This document shows, piece by piece, positions 7,472 through 15,271 of a stretch of 64,000 nucleotides of DNA. The stretch spans positions 248,001 to 312,000 of the forward strand of contig NZ_BAAAFG010000002.1 of assembly GCF_039523415.1 (NCBI RefSeq), in the 5' to 3' direction. A program made the position numbers and the translations under genes. The notes below the pieces were generated by a model that was not told the DNA's origin, made no database searches, and saw only the letters and a list, made by a program, of their open reading frames with translations. How positions within the stretch are numbered: the first letter of the stretch is position 1; each line of letters starts with the position of its first letter. This DNA is from Gangjinia marincola. Its GTDB lineage: Bacteria; Bacteroidota; Bacteroidia; Flavobacteriales; Flavobacteriaceae.

Positions 7472-8689
7472 TTATTGCTTTTGATTGGTATTTTCAATAA
7501 TTGCTGCATACCCCTGACCCACGCCTATGCACATGGTGATAAGTGCGTAGCGTTTATTTTCTTCATTAAGCTGAAGCGCTGCGGTGTGCGCTAATCTGGT
7601 TCCCGTCACTCCCAAGGGATGACCTATTGCGATAGCTCCACCGTTTGGATTTATTCTGGGGTCATCATCGTTTAAATCCCATGCTCTAATACAGGCTAAT
7701 GCCTGAGCTGCAAAGGCTTCGTTCAATTCAATAACATCCATGTCTTGCATGGTTAATCCTGCTTTTTCTAGTGCTAAATTGGAAGCTTTTACCGGGCCTA
7801 TCCCCATAATTCTGGGTTCTACACCTACTACAGCAGAGCTAACTATTCTCGCCAATGGTTTGAGGTTGTATTGATCTACTGCTTCTTGAGAGGCAATGAT
7901 TGTCGCTGCTGCTCCATCGTTTAGTCCGCTACTGTTGCCTGCGGTGACTGATCCATCCTTTTTGAAGGCAGGGCGTAATTTTGCCAGCACTTCTTTTGAG
8001 GTAGTTGGCTTTATAAATTCATCTTGATTAAATACGATGGATTCTTTTTTGCGCTGCGGAATTTCAACCGTCATGATTTCTCTAGCCAGTCTTCCGTTCT
8101 CTTGCGCTTTTGCTGCTTTTTGTTGACTGCGATAGGCGAATGCATCTTGATCTTCACGTGAGATGTTATACTTTTCTACCAGATTTTCGGCTGTGACCCC
8201 CATCCCATCGGTTCCGTAAGCCTCGTGCATTTTAGGATTTATAAACCTCCATCCAAAGCTGGAATCGTACATCTTACTATCGTTCCCGTAGGCAGTAGAG
8301 GCTTTTGACATCACGTAAGGACCACGCGTCATATGTTCCACTCCGCCGGCAATAAACAAATCTCCGTCACCTGCTTTAATTGCTCTATTAGCATGTATGA
8401 TTGCTGAAAGTCCACTACTACATAAGCGATTCACCGTTTCTCCAGGAACGCTATAAGGTAATCCTGCCAATAGACTAGCCATGCGCGCAACATTGCGATT
8501 ATCCTCACCGGCTTGATTAGCACAACCTAAAATTACATCGTCATATTTCTCTTGCGGAATATTGGGTTGTTGCTCAACCAGATGTTTGATCACCATCGCA
8601 GCCAGATCATCTGTTCGAACAGGCGATAAGGTTCCTTTATAATTAGCTATAGGCGTTCGTACGCCGTCGATTATGTATGCATTTTTCAA
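7472..8689 (-). CDS. paaJ: Beta-ketoadipyl-CoA / 3-oxo-5,6-dehydrosuberyl-CoA thiolase
   Basis: Thiolase for the two CoA-dependent cleavages of the phenylacetate route, giving acetyl-CoA and finally succinyl-CoA. The 405-residue length is typical. The acylated cysteine is Cys90 in NRLCSSGLSAI, and the C-terminal catalytic elements are visible as GGAIAIGHPLGVTGTR and the second cysteine in MCIGVGQG. NEAFAAQ, the other family motif, is also present. The gene lies one base after a small secreted-protein gene and three bases before paaZ, so it is translationally tied into the operon. A general acetyl-CoA acetyltransferase is the alternative by sequence; the context favours PaaJ. Confidence 0.9.
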   Translation of the reverse strand: MKNAYIIDGVRTPIANYKGTLSPVRTDDLAAMVIKHLVEQQPNIPQEKYDDVILGCANQAGEDNRNVARMASLLAGLPYSVPGETVNRLCSSGLSAIIHANRAIKAGDGDLFIAGGVEHMTRGPYVMSKASTAYGNDSKMYDSSFGWRFINPKMHEAYGTDGMGVTAENLVEKYNISREDQDAFAYRSQQKAAKAQENGRLAREIMTVEIPQRKKESIVFNQDEFIKPTTSKEVLAKLRPAFKKDGSVTAGNSSGLNDGAAATIIASQEAVDQYNLKPLARIVSSAVVGVEPRIMGIGPVKASNLALEKAGLTMQDMDVIELNEAFAAQALACIRAWDLNDDDPRINPNGGAIAIGHPLGVTGTRLAHTAALQLNEENKRYALITMCIGVGQGYAAIIENTNQKQ

Positions 8690-8690
8690 A

Positions 8691-9251
8691 TCACTTTATT
8701 TTTTTCAATAATAATACTTGAGAAATCTCTTTGGCTAACTCCTTTACATTTTCTAACATTGTATACCTAGTTTTTACCAAGAATTTTCTTTTTAAAACTA
8801 CTTCGTTTGTATTTGTATCTAACAATTTTAAATACAAATAATAATTAACTGGTCTTTGGTTTATATCTGTAAGGCTCTTATTTCTTGTTCTTTCTACAAC
8901 AATATTTTCCCCAATATGTAGAAGACATATAGCCGGCATCTCTTTTGAAATTAAATCACTATTTACATTCAAATCATCGAAACTGTTAACAGTAAAAATT
9001 TCTTCCTTTTCTAATGAAATAGTGTGTTGAATATTAAGGTGTCCAATATTTTTTAATTTTTTTGAAAGCTTTCTGAAATAAGTAGAAAATTCTCTGTGTC
9101 CCAAGTAAATTATCTGTACGCCTTCAAATGAGGAGGCGTTGGAAGCGTTAAATTCTTCCACTACATATATCCCATCATCTTTATCATCATTTTGCGCATA
9201 AAATATATGCGTACTAATTATTAAGATACTTATTAAAAAAAGAATTTTCAT
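8691..9251 (-). CDS. Predicted secreted protein of unknown function inside the paa operon
   Basis: I do not recognise this protein. It starts with a clear signal peptide (MKILFLISILIISTHIFYAQ) and the mature part is about 165 residues, rich in Lys, Asn and Ile, with an alternating pattern such as VNYYLYLKLLDTNTNEVVLKRKF that suggests beta-strands. I chose ATG at 9251 because it overlaps the paaI stop codon by four bases (ATGA), the usual sign of translational coupling; three more residues are possible from 9260. It is the only exported product among the cytosolic phenylacetate enzymes, and its base composition looks more AT-rich than its neighbours. An unrelated cargo gene or an envelope component are both possible. 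Confidence 0.75.
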   Translation of the reverse strand: MKILFLISILIISTHIFYAQNDDKDDGIYVVEEFNASNASSFEGVQIIYLGHREFSTYFRKLSKKLKNIGHLNIQHTISLEKEEIFTVNSFDDLNVNSDLISKEMPAICLLHIGENIVVERTRNKSLTDINQRPVNYYLYLKLLDTNTNEVVLKRKFLVKTRYTMLENVKELAKEISQVLLLKKIK

Positions 9252-9655
9252 ACTTCCCATTTTTTGTTCGTGCGATATACTACACCTTTAAACAAGGCTA
9301 CGATTTCATTTCCACGTTTTACTTCCACTATATTAAATCCCAGTTTGTTTTTTGAAATATCGGTTACTGCCTCTGCGGTGATATAATCACCCTCTTCCAA
9401 GGCCTCAATATGATTAATGCTGGTTTCTATAGATACCGCATAATTACCGTGCGTATTTGCACTAAATCCAAACGCAGTATCGGCTAAGGAATAGCTAATT
9501 CCGCCATGAGCTTTATTCATACTATTCAACATATCCTTTCTAATGATCATCCCAACTTTACACCTTCCCAACTCTACCGAAATAATTTCAATACCTAGCC
9601 ATGTGCTGAATGCGTCTTGTGAGAGCATTTTTTTTGGTATGAGTAGTGAGTCCAT
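9248..9655 (-). CDS. paaI: PaaI-type hotdog acyl-CoA thioesterase
   Basis: Hotdog-fold thioesterase that hydrolyses hydroxylated phenylacetyl-CoA derivatives and is thought to rescue trapped CoA when the pathway stalls (family knowledge). The active-site pattern is visible: an Asn in DMLNSMNKAHGG with the HGG turn, followed by SLADTAFGFSANTHG whose Asp is the catalytic residue in PaaI. The length of 135 residues fits. Residue 10 (MLSQDAF) is a possible alternative start, since the family usually begins near there. It overlaps the next gene by four bases. Confidence 0.9.
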   Translation of the reverse strand: MDSLLIPKKMLSQDAFSTWLGIEIISVELGRCKVGMIIRKDMLNSMNKAHGGISYSLADTAFGFSANTHGNYAVSIETSINHIEALEEGDYITAEAVTDISKNKLGFNIVEVKRGNEIVALFKGVVYRTNKKWEV

Positions 9656-9683
9656 GAGAGGTGAGTTGATGAGTGTTTTTATA

Positions 9684-10058
9684 TTAAAATTTTTTCTTCA
9701 AGTGAGTTCTAAGCGCAGAAATCATTTTACCAATTTCTGTCAATAACCGTCTATTTTCTTCATCTTGGCTAAAAGATATATATCCCCTTAATCTCGCTTT
9801 CGTAGAGGCTGCAACACATTCATGGGAACTATCCCAAGCCATTTTCAAATATCGATTAAAATTTATGTCTGTACTTGCAGATCCTTCAGCAATATTATAT
9901 GCTATAGAGTCTGCGGCTCTGCTAAATTGACTAGAAAGCTTGTACATTTCTTCTTTTGGAAATGTCATCGTTAAACCATTTACATGTTCGCCAAAGTCAA
10001 TTGCTTTTTGATACACCTGTAAATCTTCAAATCTAAAATGATAATTACTTTTACCCAT
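9684..10058 (-). CDS. Four-helix-bundle protein (23S rRNA intervening-sequence protein family), copy 2
   Basis: Second four-helix-bundle/S23 protein, clearly homologous to the copy at 3222-3596; shared stretches include FNRYLKMAWDSSHECV, ADSIA and LTEIGK. The copies differ at many positions, so this is an old duplication or two separate arrivals, not a recent copy. Length is 124 residues, function unknown. It lies 8 bp after paaH and 28 bp before paaI, so it is almost certainly transcribed with the pathway. GTGAGT/GATGAGT micro-repeats follow its 3' end and ACTCACCACT lies at its 5' side, mirroring copy 1. Confidence 0.88.
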   Translation of the reverse strand: MGKSNYHFRFEDLQVYQKAIDFGEHVNGLTMTFPKEEMYKLSSQFSRAADSIAYNIAEGSASTDINFNRYLKMAWDSSHECVAASTKARLRGYISFSQDEENRRLLTEIGKMISALRTHLKKKF

Positions 10059-10066
10059 AAGAATTT

Positions 10067-11257
10067 TTACTCACCACTGAAAGACTCAAAACTAACTCCC
10101 TCTAATGCCATCTTTCTAAGCAAAGGACTACACCGATAGCGATCTTCTCGATACGTATCATACAGTTGATCCATTTCTTCTATACACCAAGCTATTCCTT
10201 TTTCGTTTGCCCAAGCCAGTAATCCTTTGGGATAATTTACGCCCTTAGTCATGGCATTATCAATATCCTGTGCTGAAGCCACGTTCCAAAAAAGCGCATC
10301 TGCGGCTTCATTGATGAGCATAACCAGAATGCGATTCAAAATCTTTTTTGCTAACGCAGGATCGTGAGATTCTTCACTTGAAATCGAAATTACTTTCGAC
10401 CCGTTTTCATCATAGTCATAGTATCCTTTACCCGATTTTCTACCAAAATAGCCGGCTTCTGCCATACGCTTTTGCGTAAATGAAGGCTTGTAGCGGGGAT
10501 CAAAGTAAAAAGAGGTAAATACCGTTTCAGTCACCACATAATTCACATCATTCCCAATGAAATCCATTAGCTCAAAAGGTCCCATTCTAAATCCTCCCAG
10601 CCTTTTCATGGCATCATCGATTTGCGCAAAAGATGCGAAGCCTTCTTCATAGATACGCAAGGCCTCTCCATAGAAAGGACGTGCAACACGATTTACGATA
10701 AATCCGGGCGTATCCTTAGCCACGGCTACGACTTTTCCCCAGTCCTCTATCGTTTGAACAGCTCGTGTTGTAACTGTGGATGAAGTTTGAACTGCTGGAA
10801 TTACTTCTACCAATTTCATCAATGGGGCCGGATTAAAAAAATGAATTCCGATACAGCGCTCCGGGTGTTTTAATGCAGAAGCAATAGAAGCGATAGAAAG
10901 GGATGAGGTGTTAGTTCCCAAAATGGTTTCTTTAGAAACCAATTGCTCTAGTTCCTTAAAGAGCTTTTGTTTTACGGTAAGATTTTCAACGATGGCTTCA
11001 ATCACTAAATCTGACTCTGCCAAATCCTTTAGGTCGGAAACATAAGTGATATTCTGTTCAATTTCTTCTTTTTTGGCTGGACCTATGCGGCCTTTTTCTA
11101 CCAAACGCGCAAGAATTTTACTTAGCTTGCTTCTAGCATCTTGAAGAACCGTTTTATTGGTGTCATATACATGAACCTTGCATCCGGCAGTTGCTGCCAC
11201 TTGAGCGATACCGCTGCCCATGGTTCCTGCGCCTATAATTCCGATATTTTTTATCAT
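10067..11257 (-). CDS. paaH: 3-hydroxyacyl-CoA dehydrogenase (3-hydroxyadipyl-CoA dehydrogenase)
   Basis: NAD-dependent oxidation of 3-hydroxyadipyl-CoA to 3-oxoadipyl-CoA, the step before PaaJ. The Rossmann signature GAGTMGSGIAQ is at residues 9-19, and the catalytic histidine lies in CIGIHFFNPAP. A C-terminal helical dimerisation domain follows with FGRKSGKGYYDY. The 396 residues are shorter than E. coli PaaH (475 residues), which carries a duplicated C-terminal region, but are normal for many 3-hydroxybutyryl-CoA dehydrogenase-type enzymes. That difference means the exact substrate is inferred from the operon. Confidence 0.9.
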   Translation of the reverse strand: MIKNIGIIGAGTMGSGIAQVAATAGCKVHVYDTNKTVLQDARSKLSKILARLVEKGRIGPAKKEEIEQNITYVSDLKDLAESDLVIEAIVENLTVKQKLFKELEQLVSKETILGTNTSSLSIASIASALKHPERCIGIHFFNPAPLMKLVEVIPAVQTSSTVTTRAVQTIEDWGKVVAVAKDTPGFIVNRVARPFYGEALRIYEEGFASFAQIDDAMKRLGGFRMGPFELMDFIGNDVNYVVTETVFTSFYFDPRYKPSFTQKRMAEAGYFGRKSGKGYYDYDENGSKVISISSEESHDPALAKKILNRILVMLINEAADALFWNVASAQDIDNAMTKGVNYPKGLLAWANEKGIAWCIEEMDQLYDTYREDRYRCSPLLRKMALEGVSFESFSGE

Positions 11258-11276
11258 TCTATTTTTTCTTTATTCT

Positions 11277-11325
11277 TTCTCCATTGATGAAAAAGAAACA
11301 AAAAATCTAGGCTGCATAACTCTTG
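11277..11325. repeat. Possible interspersed intergenic repeat between paaH and paaG
   Basis: The stretch containing TTGATGAAAAAGAAACAAAA and AATCTAGGCTGC resembles a Flavobacteriia intergenic repeat that I recall from other genomes. No second copy was found in this window, so the assignment rests on recollection only. Confidence 0.3.
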
Positions 11326-11373
11326 CCTACATTATTCAAACGAAACTGAAAGCTCTATAAAGCCATTTTTTTT

Positions 11374-12156
11374 CTATTTGCCGATAAAATTTGGTTTCCG
11401 TTTTTCTACAAATGCATTTACTCCTTCTTCATAATCTTTAGTTTGAGCAGCTTCAATTTGAATCTTCGACTCTAGGTCGAGTTGCTTTTCTAACGTATTA
11501 CTCATTGATTGATTGAGTAAGCGCTTGGTTAAACCCAGTGCTTTTGTAGGCATATTTGCCAGTTCTAATGCTGTTTGTTGAACTACTTCTGTAAACGCTT
11601 CTGCGGAAGCGATTTTATAGATCATCCCTAATTCCATGGCATCTTGAGCCGAAACTTTATCGCCAAGCATCATTAAGGCTGAAGCTTTTTGAAAACCGAT
11701 TAATCGCGGCAAGAAGAATGTACCGGCACTATCCGGAATAAGCCCAATTTTACTAAATGCCTGAATAAAACTCGCTTCCTCATGCGCAATCACTATATCG
11801 CATGCCAAGGCTAAATTTGCTCCCGCACCGGCTGCCACCCCGTTAACGGCAGCTATAATGGGCTTTTCAATCGCCCGAAGCCGTAGTACGATGGGGTTAT
11901 AATGCTTTTCTAAGATTTTTTTGAATCCGGGATTCAGCTCTGGACTGGTGACTTCTTTTAAATCCTGACCTGCACAAAAGGCTTTTCCGTTCCCCGTGAG
12001 AACTATCGCTCTTACCTGTTCATCAGATTCGCATTGATCTAACACATCCTGAACACGTAGCGCCATTTCTCTGTTAAAACTATTGAAGGCTTTAGGACGA
12101 TTGAGAGTAATGGTAGCGACCTTATGTTCTATCTGTAATTGTATGGATTCTGTCAT
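11374..12156 (-). CDS. paaG: 1,2-epoxyphenylacetyl-CoA isomerase
   Basis: Crotonase-fold enzyme converting ring-1,2-epoxyphenylacetyl-CoA to oxepin-CoA; PaaG also shifts double bonds in the later steps. The protein is close to E. coli PaaG along its length: ITLNRPKAFNSFN, the oxyanion hole FCAGQDLKEV, AAVNGVAAGAGANLALACDIVIA, and FSKIGLIPDSAG with the catalytic Asp expected in LIPD. The C-terminus YEEGVNAFVEKRKPNFIGK is also typical. Length is 260 residues. It sits between paaD and paaH in the usual order. A GAAGCG palindrome falls inside the gene at 11596-11611. Confidence 0.93.
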   Translation of the reverse strand: MTESIQLQIEHKVATITLNRPKAFNSFNREMALRVQDVLDQCESDEQVRAIVLTGNGKAFCAGQDLKEVTSPELNPGFKKILEKHYNPIVLRLRAIEKPIIAAVNGVAAGAGANLALACDIVIAHEEASFIQAFSKIGLIPDSAGTFFLPRLIGFQKASALMMLGDKVSAQDAMELGMIYKIASAEAFTEVVQQTALELANMPTKALGLTKRLLNQSMSNTLEKQLDLESKIQIEAAQTKDYEEGVNAFVEKRKPNFIGK

Positions 12157-12219
12157 TTTATATTAATTTGCCTTCACCCCAACCCCTCTCCCACCGAGAA
12201 AAAGGGCTTTGTAACGGCA

Positions 12220-12744
12220 TCATTTTAAACATTTAAAATAATCAAAAGGTTCTTGGCAGTCTTGACATTGAAACAGTGCCTTACAGGCTGTTGAGCCAAA
12301 TTGACTTACCATGGTCGTGTTAAGCGAACCACAGTTGGTACATTTTACGATACGTTTATTCCCCAGTAATGCTTCTTTGTCTGCATGTTCTTCTAATGGA
12401 GTTGCTATTCCATATTCTTCTAAAGCCTTACGACCTCTTGGGGTGATCCAATCTGTTGTCCACGCAGGAGAGAGCACCAACTTCACTTTCACTTTTATAT
12501 TTTCTTTTTCAAATGCTGCGGTAATATCATCTGCCATCACATCCATTGCCGGGCATCCACTGTAGGTTGGGGTCAAGTTGATATAAACCTCATCATCTTG
12601 CCAAACAGCTTTGCGCACCACACCCATATCCAAAATTTTGAGTACAGGAATTTCTGGGTCTGAAATTTCTTCCAGTATTGGAATCAATGACGGATCAATG
12701 TTTTGACCAGTATTTGTGGTTGTTATGTTCTTTAAATCACCCAA
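12220..12744 (-). CDS. paaD: Phenylacetyl-CoA epoxidase subunit PaaD
   Basis: Accessory subunit of the phenylacetyl-CoA epoxidase, thought to help build or maintain the metal cofactor. It has a MIP18/DUF59 domain (PEIPVLKILDMGVVRKA, TYSGCPAMDVM) followed by a C-terminal zinc-ribbon-like part with CTNCGS and CQDCQEPF, four cysteines in two CxxC pairs, as in known PaaD. Length is 174 residues. It is 35 bp from paaC and 63 bp from paaG in the standard paaABCDE-type order. ATG at 12744 is the natural start; upstream is a half-palindrome of the TTTCGCGGAA type. Confidence 0.92.
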   Translation of the reverse strand: MGDLKNITTTNTGQNIDPSLIPILEEISDPEIPVLKILDMGVVRKAVWQDDEVYINLTPTYSGCPAMDVMADDITAAFEKENIKVKVKLVLSPAWTTDWITPRGRKALEEYGIATPLEEHADKEALLGNKRIVKCTNCGSLNTTMVSQFGSTACKALFQCQDCQEPFDYFKCLK

Positions 12745-12779
12745 ATTGACTTTTTATTTTTTTGCTTTCGCGGAAAATC

Positions 12780-13529
12780 CTACCAGCTCATATTAGGATA
12801 AGTACGCTGCATATACTGCAGATCTGCCAATATATACCCCATATGTTCTGTATGCACTCCTTGTTTCCCTCCTTTTTTAAACCATTTGGTTTCCGGAATG
12901 GTTAAGGTGGCCTCTGCGAACAATTTGCTTACACGTTCCAGATAAATAGGTTTTATTTTCTCCAGATTCACGGCTATACCTTCTTCTATCAATTGTTTTT
13001 CATATTCCGAAGGATCAAATAATTCTCCTGTATATGACCATAATGCATCTAAGGCTTCTTGGACTTTTTCATGGCTCTCTTGTGTGCCGTCACCTAATCT
13101 CTTTATCCAATCTCCTGAAAAACTCACATGATAATTAGCCTCTTTAATGCCCTTGCGGGCAATGGCTGCTAACTGCTCATCTTTACTTGAAAGTAGTTCT
13201 GTAAGAAAAAGCTGATGAAACACATCAAACAAGAATTGTCTCATAATAATATAGCCAAAGTGCTTGTTTGGATATTCAACTAAAAGAACATTTTTATATT
13301 CCCGCTCTGTTCTTTGGTAGGCTAGATCATCTTCTGTTACATCGTCATTTTCAAGAGAGGCAGCATACTGATAGTAACTTCTGGTTTGTCCCAAAAGATC
13401 CAATGCGATATTGGTGCAGGCGATATCGGTTTCCAGACTTGGTCCATGCCCGCATAATTCTGATAAACGCTGACCTAAGATCAAATTGTTATCGGCTATT
13501 TGGAGGATGTAATTTTTAAGGTTTTTCAT
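12780..13529 (-). CDS. paaC: Phenylacetyl-CoA epoxidase structural subunit PaaC
   Basis: Non-catalytic ferritin-like subunit that pairs with PaaA in the epoxidase complex. Visible features are the N-terminal DNNLILGQRLSELCGHGPSLETDIA and the helical stretch ANYHVSFSGDWIKRLGDG, both characteristic of PaaC, and the C-terminal EHMGYILADLQYMQRTYPNMSW, which closely matches the family end. At 249 residues the length is normal. The gene precedes paaD and follows paaB after a 159-bp gap that contains an interspersed repeat. Confidence 0.94.
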   Translation of the reverse strand: MKNLKNYILQIADNNLILGQRLSELCGHGPSLETDIACTNIALDLLGQTRSYYQYAASLENDDVTEDDLAYQRTEREYKNVLLVEYPNKHFGYIIMRQFLFDVFHQLFLTELLSSKDEQLAAIARKGIKEANYHVSFSGDWIKRLGDGTQESHEKVQEALDALWSYTGELFDPSEYEKQLIEEGIAVNLEKIKPIYLERVSKLFAEATLTIPETKWFKKGGKQGVHTEHMGYILADLQYMQRTYPNMSW

Positions 13530-13568
13530 GAATCTTTATATGAAGATGAAGTCTTACTTAAGTCTTAA

Positions 13569-13599
13569 CCCTGCGCTTCGACTCCGCTCAGCGTGACAG
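13569..13599. repeat. Interspersed TTCGACT-GCTCAGC repeat between paaB and paaC
   Basis: CCCTGCGCTTCGACTCCGCT followed by CAGCGTGACAG. A diverged copy with the same layout (CTGTCTACTTCGACTAGCTC then AGTATGGCAG) lies at 17629-17660. I recognise this as a sequence repeated in intergenic spaces of many Flavobacteriia; its role is unknown. Confidence 0.6.
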
Positions 13600-13688
13600 C
13601 TTTTTCGATTTTAAATTGATCTTTATTTTAAATTGTAAATAAATTAGTTTTCCCTTTTCATGGGAAATGTAATTTGAACAAGTTCAAC

Positions 13689-13973
13689 TTACATATGTTT
13701 GACTTCATCTGGGAGATCGTAAAAGGTAGGGTGACGGTATACCTTATCTTCTGCCGGATCGAAGAGTTCTTGATTTTGGATTGGGTTTGAAGCCGTGATA
13801 TGTTTGGACTCCACCACCCAAATGCTTACGCCTTCATTACGGCGGCAGTATACATCGCGTGCATTTTTCAGTGCCATTTCGGCATCTGCTGCATGCAGGC
13901 TACCAAAGTGCCGATGCTCTAATCCATTCTTACTGCGAACAAATACTTCCCAAAGTGGCCAATTTTTTTTCAT
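13689..13973 (-). CDS. paaB: Phenylacetyl-CoA epoxidase subunit PaaB
   Basis: Small bridging subunit of the phenylacetyl-CoA epoxidase, about 94 residues. The sequence starts with WPLWEVFVRSKNGLEHRHFGSLHA, a recognisable PaaB beginning, and keeps DAEMALKNARDVYCRRNEGVSIWVV. Its place between paaA and paaC follows the usual operon order. The gap to paaA (110 bp) holds a GC-rich palindrome at 13985-14003. Confidence 0.94.
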   Translation of the reverse strand: MKKNWPLWEVFVRSKNGLEHRHFGSLHAADAEMALKNARDVYCRRNEGVSIWVVESKHITASNPIQNQELFDPAEDKVYRHPTFYDLPDEVKHM

Positions 13974-13984
13974 CCTATCCCTGA

Positions 13985-14003
13985 CCCTTTCCTAAGGAAA
14001 GGG
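13985..14003. repeat. Intergenic palindrome CCCTTTCCT-N1-AGGAAAGGG between paaA and paaB
   Basis: A strong inverted repeat directly upstream of paaB, followed on the plus strand by a T-run. It faces the wrong way to terminate the minus-strand transcript. It may be an interspersed repeat or an mRNA hairpin between paaA and paaB. Confidence 0.55.
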
Positions 14004-14083
14004 AATTTTTTGTTAGTTATAATTTTACTGTTAAGCACCATTTTGTCTCTAACCACAAGTTTTGGAAACCTGCATGTTAGAAG

Positions 14084-15046
14084 TTATACTGCTTCTTTTA
14101 AATCGTCTTTCTTATTCTCTTGCTTCTCGGCGTATGCCATGGCGGCATCTCGCACCCATGCACCATTTTCCCAAGCATCTACTCTGGTTTGTAAACGCTC
14201 TTTGTTACAAGGTCCTTCACCTTTGACTACCTGCCAAAATTCATCCCAATCAATCTCTCCAAAATCATAATGCCCTGTCTCTTCATTAAATTTTAAATCT
14301 TGGTCAGGAATAGTGAGTCCAATAAGATCTGCTTGAGGAACGGTTTGATCGATAAATTGTTGACGGAGTTCGTCATTGGTTTTTCGTTTAAGTTTCCACT
14401 TCATGGATTGCTCTGTATGCACAGACTCTGAATCTGTGGGTCCCAACATCATAAGCGATGGCCACCACCAGCGATTAAGCGCGTCTTGTGCCATAGCTTT
14501 TTGTTCTGGTGTGCCTTTTGCTAACTTCATCATGATTTCAAATCCCTGACGCTGGTGAAAGCTTTCTTCTTTACATACACGTACCATTGCTCTGGCATAA
14601 GGACCGAATGAGGTACTACACAATGGCACTTGATTGATAATTGCTGCACCATCGACCAACCAACCTATGGCTCCAATATCTGCCCAAGTGATGGTGGGGT
14701 AATTGAAAATACTGGAATACTTTGCTTTACCTGAATGAAGTTGTTCGTAGAGCTCTTCACGAGAAATACCCAAAGTTTCGCAGGCACTATAGAGATAAAG
14801 TCCGTGGCCGGCTTCATCTTGTACTTTAGCTAGTAATGCTACTTTTCTTCTTAACGAGGGAGCACGGGTAATCCAGTTCCCTTCGGGTAACATCCCCACA
14901 ATTTCTGAATGTGCATGCTGAGAGATTTGCCTAATGTGTGTTTTTCTATACTTCTCTGGCATCCAGTCTCTGGGTTCAATCTTCTCATCATTTGCGATGC
15001 GTTGATCGAAAATCTTTTCTAAATCTTTAACTTCTTTATCGCTCAT
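14084..15046 (-). CDS. paaA: Phenylacetyl-CoA epoxidase catalytic subunit PaaA
   Basis: Catalytic di-iron subunit that epoxidises the aromatic ring of phenylacetyl-CoA. Probable iron ligands are visible in two ferritin-like ExxH motifs, Glu78-His81 (QDEAGHG) and Glu161-His164 (EESFHQ), plus Glu48 (HSEIVG). The segments WWWPSLMMLGPTDSESVHTEQ and RAMVRVCKEESFHQRQGFE are strongly conserved in this subunit. Length is 320 residues. It stands first after paaE in this operon, a local order in which the reductase gene leads. Confidence 0.95.
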   Translation of the reverse strand: MSDKEVKDLEKIFDQRIANDEKIEPRDWMPEKYRKTHIRQISQHAHSEIVGMLPEGNWITRAPSLRRKVALLAKVQDEAGHGLYLYSACETLGISREELYEQLHSGKAKYSSIFNYPTITWADIGAIGWLVDGAAIINQVPLCSTSFGPYARAMVRVCKEESFHQRQGFEIMMKLAKGTPEQKAMAQDALNRWWWPSLMMLGPTDSESVHTEQSMKWKLKRKTNDELRQQFIDQTVPQADLIGLTIPDQDLKFNEETGHYDFGEIDWDEFWQVVKGEGPCNKERLQTRVDAWENGAWVRDAAMAYAEKQENKKDDLKEAV

Positions 15047-15134
15047 AATTTCTTTTTTTCTTAATTCTAACTATCGCACCAGGCTATGCTACTATTCTTT
15101 TAGAAGCATTGCATATTATTCAAAACTTCTTTTT

Positions 15135-15230
15135 GCGTTAGGGATTGAGGCTTTGTTGAAGCTCTCCCGATCTAATCGGGAAGCGACTGCTGAAAGCCCG
15201 ACTCCCCAAATTTTGGGGAGGAACGCCCAA
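15135..15230 (-). repeat. Structured interspersed repeat between paaE and paaA
   Basis: On the minus strand the element reads from TTGGGCGTTCCTCCCC to CAATCCCTAACGC and contains two strong hairpins: CTCCCCAAA/TTTGGGGAG (15202-15220) and TCCCGAT/ATCGGGA (15165-15181). The flanks GGGCGTTCC, GTCGGGCTTTC and CAATCCCTAACGC match, from memory, a repeat type widespread in Flavobacteriia intergenic regions. Another CCCTTC-A7-GAAGGG hairpin follows at 15246-15264. Whether it is a transcribed RNA element is not known. Confidence 0.6.
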
Positions 15231-15271
15231 CTTCTCAAACCTTACCCCTTCAAAAAAAGAAGGGAGTTACA

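Noticed and set aside
12171..12211. CCCCAACCCCTCTCC intergenic string after paaG as a regulatory site
   Set aside because: It resembles a common C-rich intergenic repeat and has no palindrome or consensus promoter; too weak to list as a feature.
13985..14003. Terminator of paaA
   Set aside because: The T-run lies on the plus-strand side, the wrong orientation for a minus-strand transcript; paaB follows and is needed for the epoxidase.
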